A DNA stretch of 64,000 bases from Oehlia diaphana (GCA_003833135.1 QZLH01000034.1:103821-167820); one strand, 5' to 3'. Shown: positions 34,311 through 45,588, numbered from the stretch's first letter. Notes: generated by a model not told the origin, from the letters alone. Numbers and translations: made by a program.

Positions 34311-36658
34311 GAATGCAATATAAAAATCTAATAATTAATTTACAAAATTTCCAAATTGATCTAATTAATAATTTACAAAATTTCCAAATTGTTAAAATAA
34401 TTAAAAATATAATTATTAAACATATAAAAAAAAATGAAACGTAAACATCTAAATATTTTCCTTTTATGAACCCCATTCTTGATTCAGGTGTAATCCAAAC
34501 TTTTAAATCTTCATTATCACAATTCTCTTCTTCATCTTCTTCTTGATTATTACAATTTAATTTTAATTTGTTTGAATATAAAACGAAATCAATTAAATCT
34601 GCTGCTCTAAATTTTCTTTTACAATTTATTATAACTAAATTTTTCATCCTTTCCATATTTAAAAATATTTTTTTATCCATTTGTAATATTCTTATCTTAT
34701 TTATAATATCTCGAATATTAAGTGAATTTTTTGAAAGTAATAATCCAACATTACTTTTTAATAATTTTTCACTATTACTAAATTGATCAAATGCAATTGG
34801 TAATAATAACATCGGTGTTCCTGTATATAAAGATTCATAAATACTTACTAATTCTCCATTTGTTAAATGTATTATAATATTTTTGTGATTTAATATTGAA
34901 AATTGTGTTGAATAATTATCTGTAAAATGTATACTTGGATGATAATTATTATTTAATATATTTAAAGTATTTATAATTTCGTTATTTGAAAGTGTTATTG
35001 TAGGTGGAAATAATTCTTTTGTTGATGTTGAATTAAATGAATCAAATGTCCAAATTATTCCATCTATTATCCTATTATTTATTGCTTCAATAAATGCTTG
35101 AAGAAGTATTGCATTATTCTTTGATGTTGTATAAATTTGTGTTCCAAAATTGATATATATAATCCTTCTATGTAATGTTATAAAATTATAAAGTTTTTTT
35201 GGTAATGTTTTGTATTCATCTGCCATTATTGGTCCAATTTCCTATTATAAAAATTATATATAAATATGAAAATATATAGAAAGAGAAATAGTGATAGATT
35301 AAATATAGGACTTACTTGATAAAGTGGAGAAGTTGGATGTGAAGTCTTTAATAATAATAATAATAATAATGTTAATAAATTAATAATAATAATAATAAAA
35401 TAAATAAAATCAAATAAAATTTAAATAAAATCAAACAAATAAAATCAAATAAAATCAAATAAAATCAAATAAAATCAAATAAACTCAAATAAAATCAAAT
35501 AAAATCAAATAAAATCAAATAAAATCAAATAAATTAATACCTCAAAACCAAAAAATGTATCAGCTAAAAATAATGAATTTTGTAATTTTTCAGAAAAATT
35601 AGAACTTGTAATTCCAACTCTCCTTCTTAATTCATCTAATTCTTTAATATAAGGTGAAAGAATAATATTCATTTGAATAGGTGTAATGATTGCACACTTA
35701 AATCTCTTAAAAAATGTCTCTTGTTCCATATTTACATTACATCCTATCATTGGATCGGATTTATATGGTGCATATGACATTGCTATATATAATCGTTAAC
35801 ATTATTATTAGTATATATATTATTATTATATTATTATATATAGTATTATTATATATAATTATAGATTATGTATGATGTTATACAAATAAAAATATTTACT
35901 TACATAATTTAGATGACATAGTAACCAAAGGTTTATTCATTAACCAGGCAACATCAATACAGGCATCATTTAAAAATAATTCACAAAAAAACAAATCAAC
36001 TTTTGTCATTTCATTAGCAACTTTTTTATATAAATTAAAATTGTTTAAATACTTTGAATTAAAATAATTTTTCAAGTATCCAAACATTTTAATATTATAA
36101 TCTTCTGAAATGATTTTTTGATATTCTGGTATATCTTTTATATTAAATGAAGGTCCTGATGGAATATGATTAATTATTGAAGAATTTTGTAACCAATAAT
36201 AATCCTCTTCAGTTAATAATGATAATGATGGTATTGGTGAAATAAATGTTATCTTTAAAAAAAGGAAAAAAAATTTTTTAATTAATAAATTTAAAAAAAA
36301 AAGGAATTATAGAAATCTCTCACTTACATTATGTCCACGATCAATTAAAATCTTACAAATTTCTATTAAAGGTCGAATATTACTCCATCCTATTTATTAG
36401 CATTTCATCTTATCAAAAAAAAACCTTTTTTTTCAAATCCTTTTATCTATAAATTATAAAATTATTCAATTTACCTCCAACTGAACCAACTAAAATATGT
36501 TTGGTTTCATTATGACTAAAATAATTTATATTAAGTTTGTTAAGTTGATGTTTTTCTTGTATTATTAAATTTGTCTTTGTATAAATTCCTGCATCAATTC
36601 CAATAAAAATTTTCATAAAGAACCAAAATATTATTATTAAAATAGTACGTGAGAACAT
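34288..36658 (-). CDS. Family-1 UDP-glycosyltransferase, membrane-anchored
   Basis: Six exons join in frame: 36658-36475, 36389-36328, 36252-35904, 35782-35541, 35345-35316 and 35241-34288, giving 606 residues. The fifth is a 30-base micro-exon. An N-terminal hydrophobic segment (about 3-20) acts as a signal sequence. The acceptor-binding half carries GWSNIRPLIEICKILIDRGHN and VTMSSKLSMSYAPYKSDPM. The donor half holds GPIMADEY, RRIIYINFGTQ, and the UGT signature region NIIIHLTNGELVSIYESLYTGTPMLLLPIAFDQFSNS. A membrane helix lies near the end (YVSFFFICLIIIFLIILTIW), as in UDP-glucuronosyl/sterol-type enzymes. The usual HGG of the signature is HLTNG here, a deviation that could alter donor binding. 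The C-terminal ~35 residues repeat IWKFCKL(L/I)IR and appear to derive from the adjoining tandem array. Acceptor substrate unknown. Confidence 0.82.
35346..35540. repeat. Intronic AAATAAAATC tandem repeat
   Basis: The fourth intron of the glycosyltransferase gene is built of (ATA)n followed by at least ten near-identical 10-base units AAATAAAATC (about 35396-35530). The tract sits beside the 30-base micro-exon. Confidence 0.85.
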
Positions 36659-37799
36659 ATTATTTAAAAAATTAAAAGGATCAAATGTTCGAGGGAAGAA
36701 ACAAGAAAATTCTTTTTCTTACAGACTTATTACCCATTAAGAATATATTTGATGCAAGTGAATATATTTAGTTATAGTCATACATTATTTTCATCCCAAA
36801 TTCTATTTATGTAAATGTCAATAAGATTGTGTTTAACTTTTTTGAATTACTTGTTTGCCGTTGGAACATAAATTTTTCCGAATTGCAGATAGATAACGAT
36901 AAAAAGTTTGAAAAGAAAAATTATTTATTGACAACTGACAAAATTTTTGCGATAAAAATTGATCATCACTCTTGTACTTCTTACTCGATCATAAGGTAAG
37001 GTGAGAAAAAAATATGTACGATTATATAATTTTTATTTTACGTTTTATGATTAATTATGCTAATAATTAATTTACTTTCATTTTAATAGTAGATGATCCA
37101 TATAAAAATACTCGTATTAATAAAATATACACATCGCAAATTTCTATTGGTACCACAGTACGTAAACATCCAATGCAAACATTTTAGCACGTGATTTGTG
37201 AATTTTTAGGTAATTAATTCAATATTTTGGACTCGAAAGTTGACAATTGCCAATTAAAGATTTTTTTTAATATTATTTATTATAAACAAAATAATTTATA
37301 TACAAATAACGTATATATATTTTAATAATTTTTTGAAATGCAAGGGGAAAAATGGTAACTCTAACAAAATGTATTTAATAGAACGAACCTGCGATGACCC
37401 TTTAAATACAAATATAACAACCTCTTTTTTTTAAAAAAAAAATAATGAATTTTTGCTCTGATATTAACTACATATCAGGTTTATATTATTAGTATAAGGG
37501 GGAAATGAACAAAAAATATACACAAGAAGAGGGAATTAAAAAAGGATGTGGCTGAGAAGAAAGTAAAGTGGGAGAAGGAAAATATTTAAGAAAACTAAAT
37601 ATAAGGTTAATAGGTTAATAAAAATACAAATGATTAAGCTGATCAACAGTTAAAGAATGATATATAATTTTTTTTTCTACGCTCGATCTGTATGTAATTT
37701 ATATTCCAAATAGAATTAATATGTAACAATGAATTAAGTCAATAATAATCAATGTCATTTTAAACTATGCTGGGAGACATGTGTCAACGTAGATAAATT
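36659..37799. other. Intergenic, no gene seen
   Basis: Promoter side of the glycosyltransferase and 3' side of the histidine kinase. CACGTGAT occurs at about 37190-37197. T8-A10 lies near 37424-37442. No gene is supported. Confidence 0.5.
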
Positions 37800-40700
37800 C
37801 TATATAGGAGCTATTGACAAGTTTTTTTCATATTGATTGATTTGATTGGTTTGATTAATTGGTAAATTATAATCCCGATTTTCAACGTTATTCTTTTCAT
37901 CTTTACCAGGCAATGATTCGTCGTCACTTTCCACTAGTTCTTCTATGCATTGTTTCATCTGTTCCATTTTATATGGTTTGCTTAAAAAACCATCCATTCC
38001 ATGTTGTTTACACCTACCTTTTTCTTCATCTAAAACATTGGCAGTACATGCTACAATAGGTACATGTTTAAGGCGTTTATGGGATGATGATGGAGGAGAT
38101 ATTGGAGGAGACGATGGAACGGACTGATGAGAATTTTTTACTGTTACATCATTTTTAGTTGAACCAGAGGTAGTTGTTGGAGATGGCAATAGTGATTGCG
38201 AATAGGATGAAGAGGAGGACTCTGAAGACGAAGATGATGATGAATAGGAATAATTAGATGATGATAATGATGATAAAGATGATGATGTACTGGATATTAT
38301 TGGCGGTTGGGTGTTTATATGTAATGGAGATATAGATTGTGAAGATTGTATTAATGAAACTAATGGAATAACTGATTGATGACCATTTGTTAATGCTGAT
38401 GATGATCCCGGTGGAGTAGGTGGTGGTGTGGAGGATTCTGATACACTGAATAATAATGATTCACAATCTTGCTTATCACACCGACATGCTTCTAGTTCAG
38501 CCTCACGTTCAGCCTCACGTTCAGCTTCCCTTATTCGACGAGTTAAAGTATATCCATCCTTAAAAAAAAAAGGAAAAAAAAAAAGATCAATAAATCCATA
38601 AAACTTATATAAAAATTACAAAATATTATTTACCATATAAGGCATTTGTAAATCAACAAAAAGAATGTCAAAAGTCTCATTCTTCATCTTTTCTAATGCC
38701 TCTATACCATTTGCAGCTAATGTAACTTTTTGTCCCATTTTTTCCAAATAATGCAAAGCGATTCGCTGATTAGTTTCATTATCTTCGACCATAAGAACCT
38801 TCGCAGGTTTCCTATGCTTTCGATGCTTTCGATGCTTTTCAGAATTTAAATCGCCTTTTGAATTAGTTTCAGTGGAATTCGAACTTGAATGAGATGATGG
38901 TGCGGAAGATGATGATGATGATGTAACACCATCACGACCATTTTCAAAAACACTATTTGAATATGATTTTGTCAAGAATACATTTTTTATAGACTTTCCA
39001 TTATCTCGAACTTCTCTCACGCTGCTTGAAGAATCAGATTCATCCTCCATATTTTCGGGCTTACTAGTATACACAGGAAACGTAAACCAAAAAGTGCTGC
39101 CTTTACCCATTACACTTTCTACACCAACTCTACCGCCCATTTTATCAGCTAATTCTTTACAAATACTTAACCCTAAACCAGAACTCCTATGTGATTGTTG
39201 ATGATTTGGTGATTTTGTACCATTATTTCCCTCCTTGAGGGTTTTCAATTCACCAAATGATGAAACTAATTTGGAATAAGGCAAGAAAAGACGTTTAAGG
39301 TCTTTTTGTGGTATACCAGGTCCAGTATCTTCAACTGAACACTTGGCCATAAAACCTTCCTTGCCATCTTGCAACCTATCAGAATCCACCTCAAGGCGTA
39401 CTGTTACTACTCCAGAACCAGTATGTTTAATAGCATTTGTTAAATAATTCAATAAGATTTTTCTTACAATATCTTCATCTCCGTACCATTTCTTTTCATT
39501 TTTTACTTGAGACGTGGTGCCATTAATCGATTGATACTTTTGACCAGACATTTGTAAAGGAGTTAAATGATCTTGTAATTTAAGTTCAGTACCTTTAGTT
39601 CTAGCCAGTACAGTGACAGTTAAAAAACCAAACTCAACTATCTCACGTAATCTTAAAGGTCCAATATCCGAAGATGTCGTACGATTAGATTGAGTTTGGC
39701 ATAAATCAAGTGATTGATTAATAATATTGCACATATAACTACTTATGGATGAAATTGCTTCGGCAAAATCACGTTGCTGCTCGGAAAGTTCGGTATCTAA
39801 TATAAGAGACGTGAAACCAATTATCCCGTTTAATGGATTACGAAGTTCTAAAATTATTTGTGTGGGGAAAAAATTACAAACAATTAATAAACGATTGACA
39901 TATACATAATTTTGGATAAATATAAAATATCTTTTTTTTTTTTTTTAATAATAATCATTTATCATTCCTAATGGAAGGATACATACCATGACAAATGAAG
40001 GATACAAAATTATTGGCAGCATTACTGTGAGGCTCTCCTTCAACATTTTTTGGTAATAATTTACGGATAAAAGTTTGGTCACACATATTACGTTTATCAA
40101 TTAGATTCTCAGAAGCATCCGTTATATTAAAACTTACAAATGACCAAGAACCATCCGGTTGAATACCTTGAGACCATATCTCTAATAAACAATAACTACC
40201 ATCTTTTTTTAGATGACGAAAAGATTGTCTTTGTAGAGTGGTACCATAATTTTCTACAGCACGTTTAGCATGAAACGCTCGAACTTTAGTAGAATCATCG
40301 GGATGAATAAAACTATAACCATCAATACCAAGCAATTCATCCGGTTCATAGCCAAGAATTGATTTACAAGATCTAGAAATTTCTGTGATAATTCCAAATA
40401 CGTCATAGGTAATCGACATGCGGTGATCAGATTCATTTAATACAAACTCTTGAAATTTTGAATCGGTTACATCTCGGATATTACTAATTAAGATTAAATT
40501 ATTTGTGGCCTCGGTTGAACCTACAACGGTTAACAATTGACTATCAGTTATTGTTTGAGTTTTAGGTTTTAATAGTTCCATTTTATTTGTCCTATGATAT
40601 GAATTTTTCTCATAATTCATAAGAACATTAAAATTATTATTATTGACAGATTGTTGAATCAAAATATTATTATTTTCTAAAATATCCTCTTCCGAATACT

Positions 40701-41292
40701 CTTTAGCATCAAAAAATTGTTCGTTCTCATCATCATCATCATCCTCCTCCTCCACCCCTCCACCGCCCTCACTTTCAATACCTTCCTTACCATCAATAGA
40801 ACTCGATGTATTTAAAGAAATTACGGAAGAATTTCTTAAATACATATCATCATTCTTTGGTGGTGAAGAAGGTGAGGAGAAATTTTTTTCTCCTAAATTA
40901 TCTTTAAAAAATTCTGGATACGTACATGTACGCGTAGAAAATTCAAGCATAATAGGTCTTTTGCTCGAAAAAGTTCTACATTTAATCGTCCGACAAACAT
41001 GAGATCGTTTACTTAAAATCTGTACATTGTTCATAAAATGATTACGTAGTGATGTAGCTTCGTACGCATCTAGAGGTTCAATTATTGATGAATAATGACT
41101 ATTTATAAAAGAACTTGGTTCCGGATCATCATTATTAAGAACATTTGCATTGGGTCTCTTAAAAGGACGACATCTTTCCAGTAAACATAAAGCAGGTCTA
41201 TTAACATAAAGAATACGACCACTAATGTCTGTTACCAGAGTTGGTGAAGAATTTTCAAGAACAGTAGAGAAAAAAGAGTTCGCGTGGTCCAT
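37800..41292 (-). CDS. Hybrid histidine kinase (PAS-HisKA-HATPase-REC)
   Basis: Three exons join in frame: 41292-39987, 39847-38634 and 38558-37800, giving 1092 residues. Order: PAS-like segment at 10-40 (LVTDISGRILYVNRPALCLLE), an Asp/Glu-rich linker, a second PAS with PAC at about 298-400 (GIITEISRSCKSILGYEPDELLG..HPDD), HisKA with phospho-acceptor His435 in CHELRNPLNGIIGF, HATPase_c (N box NYLTNAIKHT, G1 VEDTGPGIP, G2 SGLGLSICKELADKMGG), and a receiver domain at about 785-1050. In the receiver, acidic pocket E790/D791, phospho-Asp D834 (FVDLQMPYMDG), the conserved Thr in VACTANV and Lys1034 (SKPYK) are all present. The first intron falls one base after the codon of His435. Such kinases feed a His-Asp phosphorelay to Skn7/Ssk1-type regulators for stress or light/redox cues. 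The receiver is interrupted by ~140 low-complexity residues. No membrane segment, so cytosolic. Confidence 0.92.
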
Positions 41293-41299
41293 ATTTCAG

Positions 41300-41412
41300 T
41301 ATGTATGATTGTCGTCAAAGTTTTGTAATTGTTGTTTTTTTAATGATCGTCAATAATTGTCGTCAAAGTTTTTGTAATTATCGTCAAATAATTTGTAATT
41401 ATCGTCAAAAAA
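41300..41412. repeat. TCGTCAAA-type tandem repeat upstream of the kinase
   Basis: Five copies of (T/A)(T/A)(G/A)TCGTCAA(A/T) spaced by TTTTGTAATT-like linkers lie just 5' of the kinase start. They fall in the expected leader or core promoter. Their effect on expression is unknown. Confidence 0.65.
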
Positions 41413-43156
41413 TTTTTTTTTTTTTTTTTCCTTCTATAATTTCACCCTTGAGAAATCGAATCTAAGGAAAAAAAAATAATATGTTCAATGAATGATCTAG
41501 ATCAACACTTACTGAAATTCTTAAATATAATATAAAAACGAAAATTTGAATAAACTATATAACATAATATCTAATTCTTCCAAAGTCTTCAAATTAATCC
41601 TTGTATCTATCATTATAACTTTGAAGAATAACTTTCCAGAAAATTTAGGTTCGTCCTGCTTAAATCTAAATTACGACCTAATACCTTTCTTATAATCCTC
41701 ACTTTTTAAAGTAATAAATTGAACATATATATATATATATTTTTTTACTAATTTTTAAAACACGTTAGGACGAAAGAAAAAAAAGAAAAATTTCAATTGG
41801 AAAGTACCTTTTTTTTACAAAATGTTTTCAGGTTGGTAGATCAAAAAAAAATTTTTTTAATATTTTAGGTTAAATTCAATAACTAATTTACGGGAAAGAA
41901 AATCCAAAAACTAAAAAAAAAAAAGGACTTTATATATTTGTGATGAGTTGAGAAGTTTAAAGTTGTAAACAATAGCAGAGAGAAAAAAAACACTAACGTA
42001 ATAGGTCAATAATAAAATCACGAAAGTAATATTAAAAACCCTCACGAACAAAGGAAGAATTAATTAGAAAGTAAATAAAATTTTTTTTTTTTTTACGTCG
42101 ACTAAAAGGGAGAGTATTGTAATACTATATGAATGACGAAATGAAGAATATTTCATCATTAAAGAAATAAAGATAATGACCGGGCGGAGCCCGGAATTCA
42201 ACACTCATGCCATAGCAAATCAGACATTACTGATTACAGCAATATTTTTCCCTTTCAATATTTAGTATAAATTTATAATATACAATTTCAATCAATTCCA
42301 AGACCAAAATAAGCTACTATCTAAATTCCGCTGCAATTTAGGGTTATTTTCATATTTTTCGTGAAACGTTAAATGACGTAATGATGTCATAATGACGTAT
42401 TGTATTGTTTTGTACCGCACAATGCGTCATAGAACGTAATTTTAAACGGCTCTATTTTGATTTATATTGCATTGTGTCATATCACTCAAGCCACGCACTT
42501 TACTAAGTATTATAAATTATCCGATCTGTAATATTATTTTGTAAAAAAGTTTTTTTGAAATATAAAATCCAAATTACTAAATTTATATATTTAAGAAGAA
42601 AAAAAAGTCGAAAGAATTTCTTTTTTAATAAAAAATTAACCTTTTATAACATAGATGATCACATTTTGCCAAAACATTTCTTAATTGGAATTTATTGTTT
42701 GAGCTACTGATTTTTTTTCCTCATCTGATAAGCAATTTTCTCATTTAAATTTATTGTTACATCTGAAATTCATGATATCAAATAATTTTAAAATGAAATC
42801 AAAAGAAAATCTAATTTTTTTTCATATATGTTTCATAATAAAAATATCTATTGTTTTTTTTTGAGTAATGTTTAATTCAAAACCATTAAAAATACATTCT
42901 CACTCAAACATTACAGTGCATTTTTCACCTGACACGTACTTTTTCCGCAGCTATTGTTTCTTGTCATACTGTAATGATCACAACATTTATTTATGTAAGT
43001 AACATCATGCCCAAACTTAATAATCCTTAAAAAATGATTAATTAATTTTTTATTTTATTTTAGGAAAAAAAAAATAAAAATTATTTTTTTTTAGGAGAAT
43101 AAGGAAAAAAAAGAAAAATTAATTTTTTTTTTTTGTGACGCGACTTTTAAATAAAA
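41413..43156. other. Intergenic, no gene seen
   Basis: Spacer between two minus-strand genes. It holds T- and A-runs, an (AT) tract near 41726-41740, and the GC-rich hairpin at 42180-42194. The segment 42360-42500 is rich in ATGACGTAATGATGTCATAATGACG-like short repeats with TGACGT(A/C) CRE-like words. No gene is supported. Confidence 0.5.
42180..42194. repeat. GC-rich hairpin CCGGGC/GCCCGG
   Basis: A perfect 6-bp GC-only stem around GGA, alone in AT-rich sequence. Compare the hairpin at 10981-10995. Confidence 0.6.
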
Positions 43157-44911
43157 TTAAATATCATGATGACCAAATCTAATCTTATTAGGTAAAACTT
43201 TTGCTTTAGTATAAACCTCAAATTTATCTTGATCTTTCAACTTTTTTCCTATTGCAGGAAAAGAACAAATTCCAACCACATCGAAATCCTCATCATTAAT
43301 ATAATCACCAGGTAAAGAAAAATTATTATAATAAGTATTATAATTTATAATAGACATAATACCTAAATCTAAATCTTCACCAAATTCTAACCATTTATAT
43401 TGAGCGGTAGGATCTTGTGATTTCATTCTAAAATAAAAAACATTTATAATATTATGAATTAATTCATTTGCTAAATTATTAAATTTTTGTCTATTTTCTA
43501 TATAATTAGAATCATGTTTTATATCAAAATATTTTTCAATTATTTCAATTAATTTTTCTCCAACAAATTCAACGAAAGGATGTTCAAATCCATCAAAACC
43601 ATTTGATCCCAATACAGCGTAAACCTCAGGATTTATTTTAGTAATTTGATGATGATGATAATTATGATGATGATGGTGGTGATGATGATGATGACGTGAA
43701 TCAATTGCATCATATGGACTGAGTAATTCTTCATCAATTTCATTGATATCGTTATATTGATTAGTTGATTTGAAATTTTCTAATGAACCAGTAAAATAAA
43801 TATCAGAATGTTCTAATACAGTTTCTAATAATAATCTTTGTAATATTTGACTTAATAAAACATTAAAATATTTTAAATTTTTTTCATATAAATTATCTAA
43901 ATCAATTTTTATATCATATTTACGTAAAAGAATTTTTGATTCTATTAAATTTAAATTAATATTAATATCATTGAATTTAATAAAATTCTCCAAACTTAAT
44001 TGACATCTTTCTATATCATTAATTAATTGAATAACATTATTAAAATTTGCTTTTTCAAGAAATTGAATTTGTATTCTTTGAGATTCAATAATTTGTTGAG
44101 GATCATTAATTGAAATATAATCATTAAATTGGGATGATAAAGATGATGATGATGATGGTGAAGGTGGAGGTTTTAATTGTGATTGATATAATTTTGGTAC
44201 TTCTTGTAATGCCTCTTGTAATGCTATATTAACTTCTTCATTATATGTCATAATAACTGTTAATAAATTTTCATCAGATTTATAATTATCCATTATTGAT
44301 GTAATATGTTGTCTTACTACTGATAATTGATTTTGTACCGCTTGAATCATTATTTCATCTTGAGTTGTTGATGATGATGTTATATTTTCATTCTCATTCC
44401 TTATTTCTTGTACTCTACTGAGTTCATGTAAATTGGTTCGAAATTTTTGTATTTCATTCATAACACTATTAATTTCTGTTCTAATTGGACTTTTCACTTC
44501 ATTTTCTAAAATTGGTAAATTGGTCGAAATCTTTTTAACTTTTTCTTTCGCTTTCTCTTTCTCTTTTTCTTGTTTTTCTCTTGGTTTCTTTTTAACTGTT
44601 GTAGATGTTGTAGATGTTGTTTTTCTTGAACTTTTGTTTTCTTTTGGTAAATTTTTACCTGTTAAAGTGTTTGAAGTTTTAACAGTTGTCGATGATGGAT
44701 TCTTTATTGTTGTTGAAACTTTGGATAAAGTCGTTGTTACTTTTGATTCTCTATTAGTACTTAAAGATTTTATTGTTGTTGTTTTAGGTTTTGTCTTTGT
44801 ATTAGTTGTTGTTGTTGTTGTTGTTGTCATTGTACCCGTTTTTTTAATAGGTGTTATGGACGAAACTGAAAGTCTTGAAGGAGACTTTGTTTGAGACTTG
44901 AAACTTTTCAT
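43157..44911 (-). CDS. Hypothetical protein, Thr/Lys-rich head and conserved-looking C-terminus
   Basis: Intronless frame of 584 residues; I do not recognise a family. Residues 1-135 are low-complexity: a poly-Thr run coded by a (TTG)n tract, then Lys/Ser/Thr- and KEKEK-rich sequence, probably disordered and basic. Residues ~150-330 include helical, coiled-coil-like stretches (IQKFRTNLHELSRVQEI, LVYQ..QRIQIQFLEKANFNNVIQLINDIERCQLSLENF). A histidine run of about ten residues lies near 414-423, coded by a (GAT)/(GGT) repeat at 43652-43694. The last ~150 residues are better balanced (GFDGFEHPFVEFVGEKLIEIIEKYF, QYKWLEFGEDLDLGIMSI, DEDFDVVGICSFPAIGKKL) and look like a folded domain. The basic disordered head resembles cytoskeleton- or nucleic acid-binding tails, but this is inference. 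The reverse-strand frame at 44433-44894 is its shadow. Confidence 0.75.
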   Translation of the reverse strand: MKSFKSQTKSPSRLSVSSITPIKKTGTMTTTTTTTTNTKTKPKTTTIKSLSTNRESKVTTTLSKVSTTIKNPSSTTVKTSNTLTGKNLPKENKSSRKTTSTTSTTVKKKPREKQEKEKEKAKEKVKKISTNLPILENEVKSPIRTEINSVMNEIQKFRTNLHELSRVQEIRNENENITSSSTTQDEIMIQAVQNQLSVVRQHITSIMDNYKSDENLLTVIMTYNEEVNIALQEALQEVPKLYQSQLKPPPSPSSSSSLSSQFNDYISINDPQQIIESQRIQIQFLEKANFNNVIQLINDIERCQLSLENFIKFNDININLNLIESKILLRKYDIKIDLDNLYEKNLKYFNVLLSQILQRLLLETVLEHSDIYFTGSLENFKSTNQYNDINEIDEELLSPYDAIDSRHHHHHHHHHHNYHHHQITKINPEVYAVLGSNGFDGFEHPFVEFVGEKLIEIIEKYFDIKHDSNYIENRQKFNNLANELIHNIINVFYFRMKSQDPTAQYKWLEFGEDLDLGIMSIINYNTYYNNFSLPGDYINDEDFDVVGICSFPAIGKKLKDQDKFEVYTKAKVLPNKIRFGHHDI

Positions 44912-44959
44912 ATTAAATAGGATTATATTAAATAAAATATTATTCTATGAAAAAAAAAA

Positions 44960-45066
44960 GGAAAAAAAAGAAAAAAAAAAAAAAAAAGAATTGAAATTTA
45001 TTGTTATTATTATTATTTAATATTATTATATTATACTATTCTTTTACGTTTTTAACTGGTACAAAC
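44960..45066. repeat. Left copy of a 107-bp exact direct repeat
   Basis: Runs from GGAAAAAAAAG through a 17-A run to GGTACAAAC, where the N gap begins. It is identical, including A-run lengths, to 45714-45820 beyond the gap. Most simply, two contig ends overlap here and were not merged. Confidence 0.9.
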
Positions 45067-45588
45067 NNNNNNNNNNNNNNNNNNNNNNNNNNNNNNNNNN
45101 NNNNNNNNNNNNNNNNNNNNNNNNNNNNNNNNNNNNNNNNNNNNNNNNNNNNNNNNNNNNNNNNNNNNNNNNNNNNNNNNNNNNNNNNNNNNNNNNNNNN
45201 NNNNNNNNNNNNNNNNNNNNNNNNNNNNNNNNNNNNNNNNNNNNNNNNNNNNNNNNNNNNNNNNNNNNNNNNNNNNNNNNNNNNNNNNNNNNNNNNNNNN
45301 NNNNNNNNNNNNNNNNNNNNNNNNNNNNNNNNNNNNNNNNNNNNNNNNNNNNNNNNNNNNNNNNNNNNNNNNNNNNNNNNNNNNNNNNNNNNNNNNNNNN
45401 NNNNNNNNNNNNNNNNNNNNNNNNNNNNNNNNNNNNNNNNNNNNNNNNNNNNNNNNNNNNNNNNNNNNNNNNNNNNNNNNNNNNNNNNNNNNNNNNNNNN
45501 NNNNNNNNNNNNNNNNNNNNNNNNNNNNNNNNNNNNNNNNNNNNNNNNNNNNNNNNNNNNNNNNNNNNNNNNNNNNNNNNNNNNNNNN
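45067..45588. other. Assembly gap (Ns)
   Basis: 522 unknown bases. Open frames reported across this stretch are artefacts of the Ns. The flanks carry the exact 107-bp repeat and the 97-bp poly(A)-tailed element. Confidence 1.

Noticed and set aside
44433..44894. 153-codon plus-strand Val/Phe-rich frame
   Set aside because: Shadow of the Thr/Lys-rich head of the minus-strand gene.
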